Source: Deltaproteobacteria bacterium
GTDB taxonomy: Bacteria > UBA10199 > SPLOWO2-01-44-7
Length of the DNA: 53,144 bases
Direction: 5' to 3'
Assembly (NCBI GenBank): GCA_023265595.1
Contig: JAHFSU010000012.1
Coordinates: 1-53,144 of the forward strand
How positions within the stretch are numbered: the stretch's first letter is position 1; each line of letters opens with the position of its first letter. Made by a program: the position numbers and the translations under genes. Positions 1-8,174 of this stretch are shown here, piece after piece. The notes beneath the pieces were generated by a model, which did not search any database, was not told the origin of the DNA, and saw nothing but the letters and a program-made list of their open reading frames with translations.

Positions 1-2
1 TC

Positions 3-140
3 CGTATGATTGCTGAAAGAAAGGGGATGCAAGCGGTGGATGCAAGTTGCATCGAAGAGTATCTCCATTATGGTCCCCTCATACCGAGCAGCATCCGGGC
101 TCTCGCTCTGAAAGTTGACACCCAGGAAGGGGAGTGTTGA
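3..140 (+). CDS. C-terminal end of an unrecognised protein (partial)
   Basis: An open frame enters from the left edge and stops with TGA at 138-140, giving 45 residues that end in LKVDTQEGEC. The fragment reads as ordinary soluble protein (RMIAERKGMQ, then EEYLHYGPLIPSSIRALAL). I do not recognise the family and no domain can be named from this tail. It could be a chance open frame, but its composition and its stop just before a palindromic intergenic region suggest a real gene end. Confidence 0.45.
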   Translation, partial: RMIAERKGMQAVDASCIEEYLHYGPLIPSSIRALALKVDTQEGEC

Positions 141-319
141 GAAATGATTTTTAGGGTTAGGTGAGTTGCGGGGGCATTGCATAAAAAGATTGTCTGCAAC
201 ACATTTTTATTTCTGTGTTTGCCGTCAGTGTCCATTTTTCAAATTTTTTAAAGGATCAAAACCGCTAAAACCGCCTAATTTCACTGCCTCGTATCTCAGC
301 TCATTTTGTTACTCGCCCA

Positions 320-442
320 CAAAACCTACTGCGCGGTCCAAGGGCAAGGCGCGGCGGGGTCCCCAAAACCGGAGCGTACTTGAATGTACGTGAGGATTTT
401 GGGGTGCCGCAACGCAGCCATTGGGCCGCACAGTAGGTTTTG
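320..442. repeat. Large imperfect palindrome (possible REP/MITE-like element)
   Basis: The left arm starts CAAAACCTACTGCGCGG and the right arm ends CCGCACAGTAGGTTTTG. The arms are about 57-60 nt, meet around GTAC-TTGAAT-GTAC near 376-389, and remain largely complementary through the middle (for example CCCCAAAA at 361-368 against TTTTGGGG). It lies in the 353-bp gap between the partial gene and the protease gene. The rest of that gap (141-319) shows no gene or signal I can support. The lack of a T-tract argues against an intrinsic terminator. Confidence 0.75.
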
Positions 443-493
443 AGGAAACTTTTTTGGAGACAATCCGATAAGACCTGTGTTAGGAGGCCATTT

Positions 494-3046
494 ATGAAAG
501 CTTTCCGGTCCGGTCTTTTTTTAATCCTTGTTACAACACTATTTGCCGCCTGCGAAAAGGGAGCGCCTCAAGAAGTGGCCTCCGGCGGGGGTGGCAATCC
601 CAATGTTGCCGTCCCCCAAGCCGGCATTACTGAAGAGGGATACATCACCCTTGGCAAAGAAGCCTTGGGACAGGAATTTTTGCTTTCCACCTCATTTATC
701 CATCAAGATGGCCTCGCCATTTCGGGTTCACCCACTTCGCTGGCGTTCCAAAATCGCCTTGTCCGTTTTTTGAAAAAAGAAAACAGTCTCTTTATGATGG
801 AATCGTCGAAAGGCTACACCACCGACAGCGATTTTCCCTCCGATCGGATTTTGGCCTCATTCAAAATGATTCGGGACAATGATACGGAGCTCGTTTTCGA
901 TTTCAATGAAGGGATGAAAAATATTTTTATTTTTGGCGAATCGGTTTTGCCGGTGAATCAATCTTTTCTCAGCGCCGTTTCCACTTCCAACCGGCGCATT
1001 TTTATAGAGCAGGTCGCGCAGGTGAACGGGAAAGGGCTTTTCGGTCCCTCATTCGCCGTGCCAGTGAAGGTCATTTATTATCTGGAACCGTATCTCCCCA
1101 ATCCCGATTTCAAACCGGTTGTGAATGACGAACCGAATCTGGAACGTGTCGGATTTTTCGCAAATACTTTTTTAGTGCGGGAAACGCTCGGTAAAACCGA
1201 ATCGTATATCAGCAAGTGGCATTGGGAAAAACCGATTGTTTTTTCTATTTCGAGTAACACGCCCGAAGAATTTCGTCAGGCCGCAAAAGAGGGGGTTCTC
1301 TATTGGAACAAGGCTTTTGGCTCCGAGGTGGTTCAGGTTGTAATGGCCCCTGATGGGATGATGGCGCCAAACCCCGATTACAACATTATCCAATGGGTGC
1401 CCAACCATAACGACCGCCTCGCTTATGCCGATTTTCAGGAAGACCCGTTGACCGGTGAAATTCTCCACGCCGAAATCTATTTTTCCTCTTCGTGGGCCGT
1501 TGGGCCGATGGATGCCTTGCAACAAATTGAAAAAACGGGGCCTAAAAAAGAGGAAGAATCCGGACTCGGCTTGAAAGGTTTTGAATCGGGTCTGATTTGC
1601 GAATATCCGGCTTCGAATCTTTCCGATGCTTTGGCGGTCGGTCCCACCGTGTCGAGCGCCGCGGTCAAAAAATTGACTCAGGATATGGTGCGTCTTGTGG
1701 TGGCGCATGAAGTCGGTCACACATTGGGGCTGCGTCACAATTTTGCCGCCTCCACTTACAGCGAAATGTCACCCAAAGAAATCGATGAAACTTTTGGTCA
1801 TTATTTGAAAACGGGAGAATTAAAAAAGGAAGCGCCGGTTGTGTCGAGTGTGATGGATTATGCAGGCCGGAAAGAAGATATTTTGACGGGGGCTTTTATC
1901 GCCCGCCCTGATTCCAAAGCGCTCCCTTACGATGCGGCCGCCATCCAATGGGGCTATTACGGCAAAGGGCTCCCTGAAGAGTCGACGCAGATTCTTTTTT
2001 GCACTGACGGGCAAGTTTGGTTTTATAACGATTGTTTGAAGAATGACGGTTCCGGTCATCCTTTGATCGAAAGGGGATACCGTTTTGAGAAGGGTGTGGC
2101 CGAACTCCCCAAAAAAATCGCTAATCTTTATCTCTATTTTAAATCCAATTTTGATCCGCAAGTACGAAAACCGGTTGAAAAGGTTGCCTTGTGGGCCGAA
2201 GATTTTGCCGAGGGCATTGCGGCTCCGTTGCAAGATCTCCTCTCTTATCTCAAGAATCAAGGCTCTTTTTTGGCGGTGGAACAAAAATTCCCCGTGGTGA
2301 CCGATGTGAATGAGGGGGAGGTGGAAAAAGAGGTGATTCGTTGGCTCAACGAGGGGATTAAAGAAGGGGGCGGAATTGAGACGATTTTTGCCTCGCTTGA
2401 AAAAGGGAGGCTCTATTCCGAAATTCTTTCTTACAAAAAAGATTTTGAAACCATCTTGAAAAATCCCGATTTTGTGGAGGGGACCGACATTTTCGGTAAA
2501 CCGTATGCATTCTCTAAAGACGAGTTGCGGGTGATGCGCGACAATGCCGCCGATTTTTTTGAGGTGCTTCGGGAAAAACTGGTGGCTGAAATTACGAATG
2601 CGTTGGCCGGGAGAAATGAAATGTCTCGGGTTCCTATGCCGCTTGCCGCCGCTTCAAAAACAATTTCGCTGCCTTTTTATCCGAAAGAAGGATCTTTTTT
2701 AAAAATCCGCGAGATAAAAAAACTTGAAAATGTTTTAGGGAGTTGGGCCGCCTTTGTCATTTTGGAGGGGGCTGAAAAAAAACCGGAATTTGAGAAAGAG
2801 GCACGGTTCAAGGCGGCAGAAATTTTAATGCCCAATCAAGGGCCCGATGAAAATTGGCAGAAAGAGAATCGTGAAAAAGTTTTTTCCGAGCTGCTCCACA
2901 AACTGGAGGTGCGGTTTGGCAGGCCGTTTGAAGCGATCGACCCGGTGCGGTTAGGGGAAAAAGAGAGAGAGGACTACGAAAATGAATTGCGTCTGATAGA
3001 AGCTCTTTCTTTAGGCGAGTGGCAACGGACACCCCGTTCGTCTTGA
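494..3046 (+). CDS. Zinc-dependent metzincin-type lipoprotein protease
   Basis: This encodes an 850-residue envelope protein. I start it at ATG 494 because an AGGAGG sits at 482-487 and the first residues form a lipoprotein signal: MKAFRSG, a hydrophobic stretch, then the lipobox LFAAC with Cys20. An earlier in-frame ATG at 440 lies inside the upstream palindrome and would spoil the signal peptide. The zinc site HEVGHTLGLRHN (about residues 405-416) is the extended metzincin HExxHxxGxxH motif. The C-terminal half is long and has no recognised domain. The architecture resembles the large bacterial zinc-dependent metalloproteases with DUF5117-like regions. Its role is probably peptide or protein degradation at the cell envelope. 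Substrate is unknown. Confidence 0.85.
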   Translation: MKAFRSGLFLILVTTLFAACEKGAPQEVASGGGGNPNVAVPQAGITEEGYITLGKEALGQEFLLSTSFIHQDGLAISGSPTSLAFQNRLVRFLKKENSLFMMESSKGYTTDSDFPSDRILASFKMIRDNDTELVFDFNEGMKNIFIFGESVLPVNQSFLSAVSTSNRRIFIEQVAQVNGKGLFGPSFAVPVKVIYYLEPYLPNPDFKPVVNDEPNLERVGFFANTFLVRETLGKTESYISKWHWEKPIVFSISSNTPEEFRQAAKEGVLYWNKAFGSEVVQVVMAPDGMMAPNPDYNIIQWVPNHNDRLAYADFQEDPLTGEILHAEIYFSSSWAVGPMDALQQIEKTGPKKEEESGLGLKGFESGLICEYPASNLSDALAVGPTVSSAAVKKLTQDMVRLVVAHEVGHTLGLRHNFAASTYSEMSPKEIDETFGHYLKTGELKKEAPVVSSVMDYAGRKEDILTGAFIARPDSKALPYDAAAIQWGYYGKGLPEESTQILFCTDGQVWFYNDCLKNDGSGHPLIERGYRFEKGVAELPKKIANLYLYFKSNFDPQVRKPVEKVALWAEDFAEGIAAPLQDLLSYLKNQGSFLAVEQKFPVVTDVNEGEVEKEVIRWLNEGIKEGGGIETIFASLEKGRLYSEILSYKKDFETILKNPDFVEGTDIFGKPYAFSKDELRVMRDNAADFFEVLREKLVAEITNALAGRNEMSRVPMPLAAASKTISLPFYPKEGSFLKIREIKKLENVLGSWAAFVILEGAEKKPEFEKEARFKAAEILMPNQGPDENWQKENREKVFSELLHKLEVRFGRPFEAIDPVRLGEKEREDYENELRLIEALSLGEWQRTPRSS

Positions 3047-3070
3047 CAATCTCAAAAAAATCGCTAACTT
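3043..3070 (+). promoter_or_regulatory. Predicted sigma-70 promoter for pgsA
   Basis: TTGACA at 3043-3048 overlaps the stop codon of the protease gene. A 16-bp spacer follows, then TAACTT at 3065-3070. Transcription would begin around 3076-3078, only a few bases before the pgsA ATG at 3081, so the mRNA would be nearly leaderless. No Shine-Dalgarno sequence is visible upstream of that ATG. Confidence 0.55.
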
Positions 3071-3080
3071 TCGTCCTCTC

Positions 3081-3635
3081 ATGAGTTTGGCTGACCTTTT
3101 AACGATTCTTCGACTGATTTTAGTCCCTTTTTTTCTGATCGCTTTTCTGAAAGCCGATTATTTGATCGCCTTTATTTTGTTTTCCATCGCCGGTTTTACC
3201 GATCTGGTCGACGGAACCATCGCCAGACTTCTCAAAACCCAGACCAAATTGGGGGCTTTTTTAGATCCCGTTGCGGACAAGGCCTTGATGGTGACCACCG
3301 TTACCTCTCTTTTGCTAATCCATGTTATCCCTCTCTGGTTTTTTCTGCTGGTGGTGATTCGCGATGCGATGATTTTGGGAGGTTTGGGCTATTGTCGCAT
3401 TAAAAAAATTCAGGTTCAGCTCAAACCGGTCCTCTCCAGCAAGTTGGCAACCCTTTCCAATATCATTATGGTTGTTTTCGGTTTTCTCGCTTTCTTATAC
3501 CCGCAAACCCTCTTTTTTACAAAATCGCTCCACTTTTGGTTTCGTCTCTTTCTTGGAAGCTCCACACTCCTCATCATGATCAGCGGCTTGGAATACGGTT
3601 TGGCCGGCCTGCGCCTATGTCAAAATCGAAACTAA
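3081..3635 (+). CDS. pgsA: CDP-alcohol phosphatidyltransferase, PgsA-type
   Basis: A 184-residue integral membrane enzyme of the CDP-alcohol phosphatidyltransferase family. The signature D-x2-D-G-x2-A-R-x8-G-x3-D-x3-D is complete: D41, D44, G45, A48, R49, G58, D62 and D66. Several hydrophobic helices surround it. The likely reaction is CDP-diacylglycerol plus glycerol-3-phosphate to phosphatidylglycerophosphate, the committed step to anionic phospholipids. Length and order of motifs fit PgsA better than cardiolipin or choline-type relatives, though the exact alcohol acceptor is inferred. The gene overlaps the next gene by 19 bp, so the two are likely translationally coupled. Confidence 0.85.
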   Translation: MSLADLLTILRLILVPFFLIAFLKADYLIAFILFSIAGFTDLVDGTIARLLKTQTKLGAFLDPVADKALMVTTVTSLLLIHVIPLWFFLLVVIRDAMILGGLGYCRIKKIQVQLKPVLSSKLATLSNIIMVVFGFLAFLYPQTLFFTKSLHFWFRLFLGSSTLLIMISGLEYGLAGLRLCQNRN

Positions 3636-4696
3636 AATTAATTGTGAGCGATCTTCACTTGAGCAGCGGCCATTTCAGCCCCGACGGCAGCCGGAATATT
3701 TTGGAGGAATTCTATTACGATCATCCCTTTGTGGAATGGCTGGAATATTATGACAACGGGCCTTTTGCCAAATCGGAGATAGAGCTTGTTCTCAACGGCG
3801 ATATTTTGAATCATCTGGCTGTTTTTCCGGAGGAGCCCGGGGCCGATTTATTGACCGAAAAAAATTCTATCGAAAGAACGGAGGCGATTCTTGCAGGACA
3901 CCCCAAATTTTTTGAGGCCCTAAAGACCTTTGCAAAAAAACCGAATCGCTCGGTTGTTTATCTGATGGGCAACCACGATTTGGGTGTGGCTTGGCCCAAG
4001 GTGCAGCAAATTTTAAAAAATCAGATTCATCCCAATCTGAAATTTTTTCTTAAGGGTTATGAAGTCGATCATCTTTATATCGAGCATGGCAATAATTTTT
4101 TGCCGGACAATCGGATCGACACGGACAATCTTTTTTTAACGCGGGGAGAGCCCGAACCGGTTTTGAAAATGCCGTGGGGGAGTTTTTTTGTCATTCATTT
4201 TATGAATCCCCTCAAAAAAGAGCGTCCTTACATCGGCAAAGTGTATCCCTTTCAAATGTATCTCAAATGGGCGCTTATCCACGACACGTTTTTTGCCTTC
4301 AAAACCATCGCTCACCTGATCGCCTATTTTTTAAAATTAAATTTTGTAAGGGACCCCAAGCGGAATTTCTCTTTGAAAGATAGCTGGAATATTTTGAGGG
4401 ATTTTTCATTTCCATTCCATTTGAACAAGGCGGCCAAAAAGATTTTATTTGGCAAACCCCATATCCGTTTTGTCAGTTTTGGGCATACCCATCATCCGGT
4501 CTATCTGCAATTCGCCTCGGGAAAGGAATATATCAATACCGGCAGTTGGAATGAATTGATTGGTCTCGATGTCGGCAACCTCGGCCAACAACTCCGTTTT
4601 ACATTTGCGGAAGTTTTTTATGATGAAGCGGGAGAATTTCGCGCGAGCCTTAAAGAGTGGAAGGGGAGTTACCGCGAAGTGGTGGAGATTCCTTAG
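3617..4696 (+). CDS. Calcineurin-like metallophosphoesterase
   Basis: A 359-residue phosphoesterase starting at ATG 3617 inside the end of pgsA. A longer in-frame start at 3536 would lie deep in pgsA. The metal-site motifs appear in order: SDLHLS near the N-terminus, NGDI, MGNHD, EHGN and a C-terminal GHTHHP. These define a dinuclear-metal calcineurin-like phosphatase. Between the EHGN and GHTHHP blocks is an aromatic, partly hydrophobic insertion (around ALIHDTFFAFKTIAHLIAYF) that could associate with membrane. UDP-2,3-diacylglucosamine hydrolase (LpxH-like) or another lipid phosphatase is possible. Overlap with pgsA suggests a phospholipid role, which is inference only. The stop overlaps the stop of the convergent small gene. 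Confidence 0.8.
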   Translation: MSKSKLKLIVSDLHLSSGHFSPDGSRNILEEFYYDHPFVEWLEYYDNGPFAKSEIELVLNGDILNHLAVFPEEPGADLLTEKNSIERTEAILAGHPKFFEALKTFAKKPNRSVVYLMGNHDLGVAWPKVQQILKNQIHPNLKFFLKGYEVDHLYIEHGNNFLPDNRIDTDNLFLTRGEPEPVLKMPWGSFFVIHFMNPLKKERPYIGKVYPFQMYLKWALIHDTFFAFKTIAHLIAYFLKLNFVRDPKRNFSLKDSWNILRDFSFPFHLNKAAKKILFGKPHIRFVSFGHTHHPVYLQFASGKEYINTGSWNELIGLDVGNLGQQLRFTFAEVFYDEAGEFRASLKEWKGSYREVVEIP

Positions 4697-4881
4697 AGCG
4701 CTGAAAAGGTTGGTTCCGAACCATTCGTCGCCTCTTCAAAAACAGGGACCTCTTCAGCATTTTTTGATTCATCCGGCAGCGATTTTAAGAATTTTTGCAA
4801 TTCTTCTTTCGTCAACGACCCGTTGCGCAACGAACCATTCCGGGTTCTGAGATCAAATTTTAATTTTTCTGATGCTTGCAT
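4693..4881 (-). CDS. Small conserved-looking charged protein
   Basis: A 62-residue frame starting at ATG 4881 on the minus strand. A TTG at 4896, directly after the cyclase stop, is the alternative and would give 67 residues. The protein begins MQASEKLKFDLRTRNGSL, contains a tandem RNGSL-RNGSL repeat, then TKEELQKFLKSLPDES and an acidic tail. No membrane segment or signal peptide is present. It directly follows the diadenylate cyclase gene and probably shares its mRNA. No clear ribosome-binding site is seen, which fits translation coupled to the upstream stop. Function unknown. Confidence 0.55.
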   Translation of the reverse strand: MQASEKLKFDLRTRNGSLRNGSLTKEELQKFLKSLPDESKNAEEVPVFEEATNGSEPTFSAL

Positions 4882-4896
4882 GATTTTTGGGAGCAA

Positions 4897-5820
4897 TTAT
4901 TTTCTCGTTTTTTCAATTTGGGTCAATATCTTGCCGTTCTTGAAAATCCGGACATCGCCGGAGGACTCGCTGATAACAAAAGCGACGGCATTGGTCAAGC
5001 TGGTAATACCGGCCGCTGCCAAATGTCTCGATCCCAAACCGCGCGGCGGGTTTGTCTCTTCATGTGATGCGCTCAAATAACAGCCGGCCGTGATGACAAC
5101 GCCGTTGCCATCAATCACAAACGCCCCATCCATGGCGGAAAATTCGCGGATGGTCTCTTTAAGGGCCGGCGAGAGGATGTTTCGCTCTTCTTCGTCGTAG
5201 CCTTTGAACGGGTTGATAATCATCTGTTTGGTCAGGGGCAAAACCTTTTCGGTGTCGCCGACCACAAACGTGGTCCCGATCGGTTTTCCTTCGCGCCCCT
5301 TTTCGGCCAATTCGAGACTCAAGTGCAACACCGCCTGAAAAACCTCGGGGGCAAGGCTTTCTCCGATTCCCATCAACCCCTTGCTCATGATGATCTCCGA
5401 TTCTTTGGCGGTATCCAAAATTTGGATGTGATCCAAAATCCCCAAATCAATAGCCCCGACCGCAAAAACAATTTTATCTCCGGGCTCTAAATAATCGAGC
5501 GATAAAGCGGTTGTGGTGGCCAGTTTGATGACGCTCATCCGGCTTAAATTAATTTTAGGGAGTGTGATGAGGGCTTTGCAACGGGAGGCGAGATCGGTGG
5601 TTGCGTCGCCATTGGTCTCCAGTTTTTTTTTGCGGCTCAAGAGATAGAGATCGATTTTTTTGCTAAACCGTCCCTCAAAATGAACGTCTTCTAAGGGGTC
5701 TACATAAATCATGACCGCCTTTGCCCTGATTTTGTTTGCGAGCTGAAAGGCGGTCTTGATCATGAAATGATTTGTTACTTTCACCCCCAATAAAATATCA
5801 GACGTTGAATGTTTCGTCAA
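4897..5820 (-). CDS. Diadenylate cyclase, CdaZ/DisA-N type
   Basis: A 307-residue soluble protein that likely condenses two ATP into cyclic di-AMP. The C-terminal DAC domain has the DGA motif (231-233), the G-x-G-SRH-x-AA motif (around 261-269) and the conserved SESSGDVRIFKNGKI stretch (from about 284). The N-terminal 200 residues resemble the pyruvate-kinase-C-like domain of CdaZ-class enzymes, with NHFMIKTAFQLANKI and a conserved YVDPLED. No membrane segment is present, unlike CdaA. The start is TTG at 5820, since a stop lies three codons upstream. ATG at 5763 is an alternative that would remove the first 19 residues. The gene is divergent from proS with only 25 bp between starts. Confidence 0.8.
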   Translation of the reverse strand: MTKHSTSDILLGVKVTNHFMIKTAFQLANKIRAKAVMIYVDPLEDVHFEGRFSKKIDLYLLSRKKKLETNGDATTDLASRCKALITLPKINLSRMSVIKLATTTALSLDYLEPGDKIVFAVGAIDLGILDHIQILDTAKESEIIMSKGLMGIGESLAPEVFQAVLHLSLELAEKGREGKPIGTTFVVGDTEKVLPLTKQMIINPFKGYDEEERNILSPALKETIREFSAMDGAFVIDGNGVVITAGCYLSASHEETNPPRGLGSRHLAAAGITSLTNAVAFVISESSGDVRIFKNGKILTQIEKTRK

Positions 5821-5845
5821 TTTATGTCAGAAGGATTCGCTGAAA

Positions 5846-7543
5846 ATGATGCGCTATTCCCAAATGCTTATTCCCACATTGCGCGAGGCCCCGTCGGATG
5901 CCGAGGTCATCAGCCATAAACTGATGCTGCGCGCCGGTTATATTCGCAAGCTGGCGGCCGGTGTTTATACCTATCTCCCGTTGGCGTTAAGGGTGTTGCG
6001 CAAAATTGAAGCGATTGTCCGCGAAGAGATGACCCATGCCGGGGCTCAGGAGTTGCTGCTCCCCATCGTGATGCCGGCTGAGCTTTGGAAAGAGACCCTG
6101 CGGTGGGATTACTACGGCAAAGAATTGCTCCGGTTTAAAGACCGTCATGAGCGTGATTTTTGCATCGGCCCCACGCATGAAGAAGCCATCACCGATTTGG
6201 TTCGGAATACGGTCAAATCATGGCGCGAACTCCCCAAAAATTTATTTCAGATTCAGACCAAATTCCGCGATGAAATTCGTCCCCGTTTCGGTTTGATGCG
6301 CGGACGCGAATTCATCATGAAAGACGGTTACAGCTTTGATCGGGATGAAAAAGCGGCGAAAGAGACCTATCAGAAGATGCATGAGGCCTACGAAAAGATT
6401 TTTAGCCGTTGCGGATTGAAATTTCGGGCGGTGGAGGCGGGGACCGGCACCATCGGCGGGTCGCTGTCGCATGAGTTTCAGGTGTTGGCCGCATCGGGCG
6501 AAGATGCCATTTTGGCCTGCGATCGTTGCAAATATGCGGCAAACGTGGAAAAAGCGGAAATCCGCTGCACACAGCACGCCGCACGCGGCACGAAAAAAGG
6601 GATGTTCAAAAAAACGATGACGCCGGGAAAAAAGGCGGTGGAAGAGGTGGCGGCTTTTTTAAAATTAACGCCGACGCAACTCGTGAAGACGTTGATTTTT
6701 GAAACCGATAAAGGGGCTATTGCCGGTTTGGTTCGGGGAGATCACAACATCAAAGAAGATAAATTAAAAATGCTAGCGGGCCTCGACTGGTGTCATCTGG
6801 CCGATGAAAAAATGGTGGCGCAAGTTTCTAAAGCCCCTTCCGGTTTTTCCGGGCCGGTCGGTTTGAGCATCCCCGTTTTCATCGATCAGGAATTGATGCG
6901 AATGGAAAATTTTTGCGTAGGGGCCAATGAAAAAGATGCCCATTTCATCGATGTGAATCTGGGCGATTTTCAAATTTCAAAAATGGGGGATATCCGTGCC
7001 GCGATTGGCGGAGATGGATGCCCTCGTTGTGATAAAGGAAGATTGCAGGAACATCGCGGGATTGAAGTGGGACAAGTTTTTTATCTCGGAAAAAAATATA
7101 GCGAAGCAATGAAAGCGACCTATCTCGATCCAAATGGAAAGGGTCAAATAATGGAGATGGGTTGTTACGGCATCGGAATCGGTCGTACCGCAGCGGCGGC
7201 TATTGAACAGAATCATGATGAAAAGGGGATCCTTTGGCCTTTGCCGATTGCCCCATTTCAGGTGGAGGTGATCTCTTTGAGTCAAGATGCCGATGTGGTT
7301 AAAACGGCTGAGAAAATAGCTGCCGATTTGGCTAAAGAGGGGATCGAAGTTTTGTACGATGATCGCGATGAAAGGGCCGGTGTTAAATTTGCCGATGCCG
7401 ATTTGATAGGGATTCCTTTTTATCTAGTCGTTGGATCGAAGGGATTGAAAGACAATTCGGTTGAGCTGAAGCTAAGAAAGACAGGCGAGGTTCAAAAAAT
7501 TCCACTCGGTGATGTTTCTACCGCTCTAAAAAGAGCCCTCTAA
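5846..7543 (+). CDS. proS: Prolyl-tRNA synthetase (bacterial type)
   Basis: A 565-residue class II aminoacyl-tRNA synthetase that charges tRNA-Pro. The N-terminus MRYSQMLIPTLREAPSDAEV is typical. Motif 2 reads TKFRDEIRPRFGLMRGREF, motif 3 includes GCYGIGIGR, and an inserted INS-type editing domain lies between them (about 225-390), as in the long bacterial form. A CDRCKYAAN and a later CPRCDKG flank the insertion. Two adjacent ATGs (5846 and 5849) are possible starts. AGAAGG at about 5829-5834 is a weak distant ribosome-binding site. Stand-alone housekeeping gene, divergent from the cyclase gene. Confidence 0.95.
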   Translation: MMRYSQMLIPTLREAPSDAEVISHKLMLRAGYIRKLAAGVYTYLPLALRVLRKIEAIVREEMTHAGAQELLLPIVMPAELWKETLRWDYYGKELLRFKDRHERDFCIGPTHEEAITDLVRNTVKSWRELPKNLFQIQTKFRDEIRPRFGLMRGREFIMKDGYSFDRDEKAAKETYQKMHEAYEKIFSRCGLKFRAVEAGTGTIGGSLSHEFQVLAASGEDAILACDRCKYAANVEKAEIRCTQHAARGTKKGMFKKTMTPGKKAVEEVAAFLKLTPTQLVKTLIFETDKGAIAGLVRGDHNIKEDKLKMLAGLDWCHLADEKMVAQVSKAPSGFSGPVGLSIPVFIDQELMRMENFCVGANEKDAHFIDVNLGDFQISKMGDIRAAIGGDGCPRCDKGRLQEHRGIEVGQVFYLGKKYSEAMKATYLDPNGKGQIMEMGCYGIGIGRTAAAAIEQNHDEKGILWPLPIAPFQVEVISLSQDADVVKTAEKIAADLAKEGIEVLYDDRDERAGVKFADADLIGIPFYLVVGSKGLKDNSVELKLRKTGEVQKIPLGDVSTALKRAL

Positions 7544-7614
7544 ATTTACATAACCTAAATTATCCGTCATTTATAACTCACTACCATCGGCCACAATACA
7601 GTCGCATAACAAAA

Positions 7615-7643
7615 AGTGACATATGGTACCTGCTACCATATGC
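7615..7643. repeat. Palindrome copy 1 (CATATGGTA...TACCATATG)
   Basis: A perfect 9-bp inverted repeat, CATATGGTA / TACCATATG with a 5-nt CCTGC loop, preceded by AGTGA. Almost the same sequence, AGTGACATATGGTACCTG followed by TTAACATATG, recurs at 51498-51526 before hutU. It sits in the 276-bp gap between proS and the next gene. Confidence 0.7.
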
Positions 7644-7680
7644 TCCCCAAATTGGGGATTAGACTCCCCAACTTGGGGCC
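7643..7680. repeat. Tandem short palindromes CCCCAA-N-TTGGGG
   Basis: Two consecutive units of the form CTCCCCAA(A/C)TTGGGG lie about 20 bp apart, directly after the CATATG palindrome. Each is a 6-bp inverted repeat around one base. The arrangement resembles a double operator or a small structured leader. Its function is unknown. Confidence 0.6.
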
Positions 7681-7819
7681 TCTATCCCACGAAATTCTAC
7701 GACATTCGTATAAAAGTGTCCCAAAATGTGAACAATATCGGCATCTTTTACTTTTGGCCATTTGGCAACGGCTTTGCATTTTAGGGGAGTGCGAGGAAGG
7801 CATTAGGAGGATTAAAGAT

Positions 7820-8170
7820 ATGAAAGAGAGATTAAAAAAACAGATCGATGATAGCTTTCTGATGATTGAACCGCTGGCCAACAGCGCGGTCGAAAATACC
7901 GAGGCTAAGGGGGATGGAGAGAATCCCGTTTTGCAGCTGCAACTGACCATGGCCACGCACTCCATTAATCATGAATACGCCCGTATGGAATATGAGGATA
8001 CTTTTGATCATGAACGCCAAGAGCAGTTGCTCGATTATATGAACGATTGCCGTGAGAAATATTATGAAGCGAGAAGTTCGCTGGTGCAGTACGACCCTCA
8101 CGCCTTGAATGAATTTGAGAGAGATTTGTTGGATCAAAAACTCAGAACTCTCAATCGTTTCAATGCCTGA
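7820..8170 (+). CDS. Unrecognised small acidic protein
   Basis: A 116-residue soluble protein beginning MKERLKKQIDDSFLMIEPLA, rich in acidic and aromatic residues and probably helical (HSINHEYARMEYEDTFDHE, then LLDYMNDCREKYYEARSSL). I chose ATG 7820 because AGGAGG lies at 7805-7810 with ideal spacing. The frame stays open upstream to 7616, but that part crosses two palindromes and would read the AGGAGG as two rare Arg codons. No domain recognised. The gene is followed by a two-hairpin repeat and a terminator, so it is likely monocistronic. Confidence 0.6.
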   Translation: MKERLKKQIDDSFLMIEPLANSAVENTEAKGDGENPVLQLQLTMATHSINHEYARMEYEDTFDHERQEQLLDYMNDCREKYYEARSSLVQYDPHALNEFERDLLDQKLRTLNRFNA

Positions 8171-8174
8171 TGTG

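Noticed and set aside
166-393. 75-residue open frame at the left edge
   Set aside because: It runs through the large palindrome, has no ribosome-binding site and has poor protein-like composition.
440-493. Longer start for the metzincin lipoprotein
   Set aside because: It begins in the palindrome end and would bury the lipoprotein signal; ATG 494 has an AGGAGG at ideal distance.
7544-7614. T-box or riboswitch near proS
   Set aside because: No T-box sequence or conserved riboswitch core is visible, and this stretch lies after proS, not before it.
7616-7819. Upstream extension of the 7820 gene
   Set aside because: It would begin inside the CATATG palindrome and read the AGGAGG ribosome-binding site as codons. 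The ATG at 7820 has better support.
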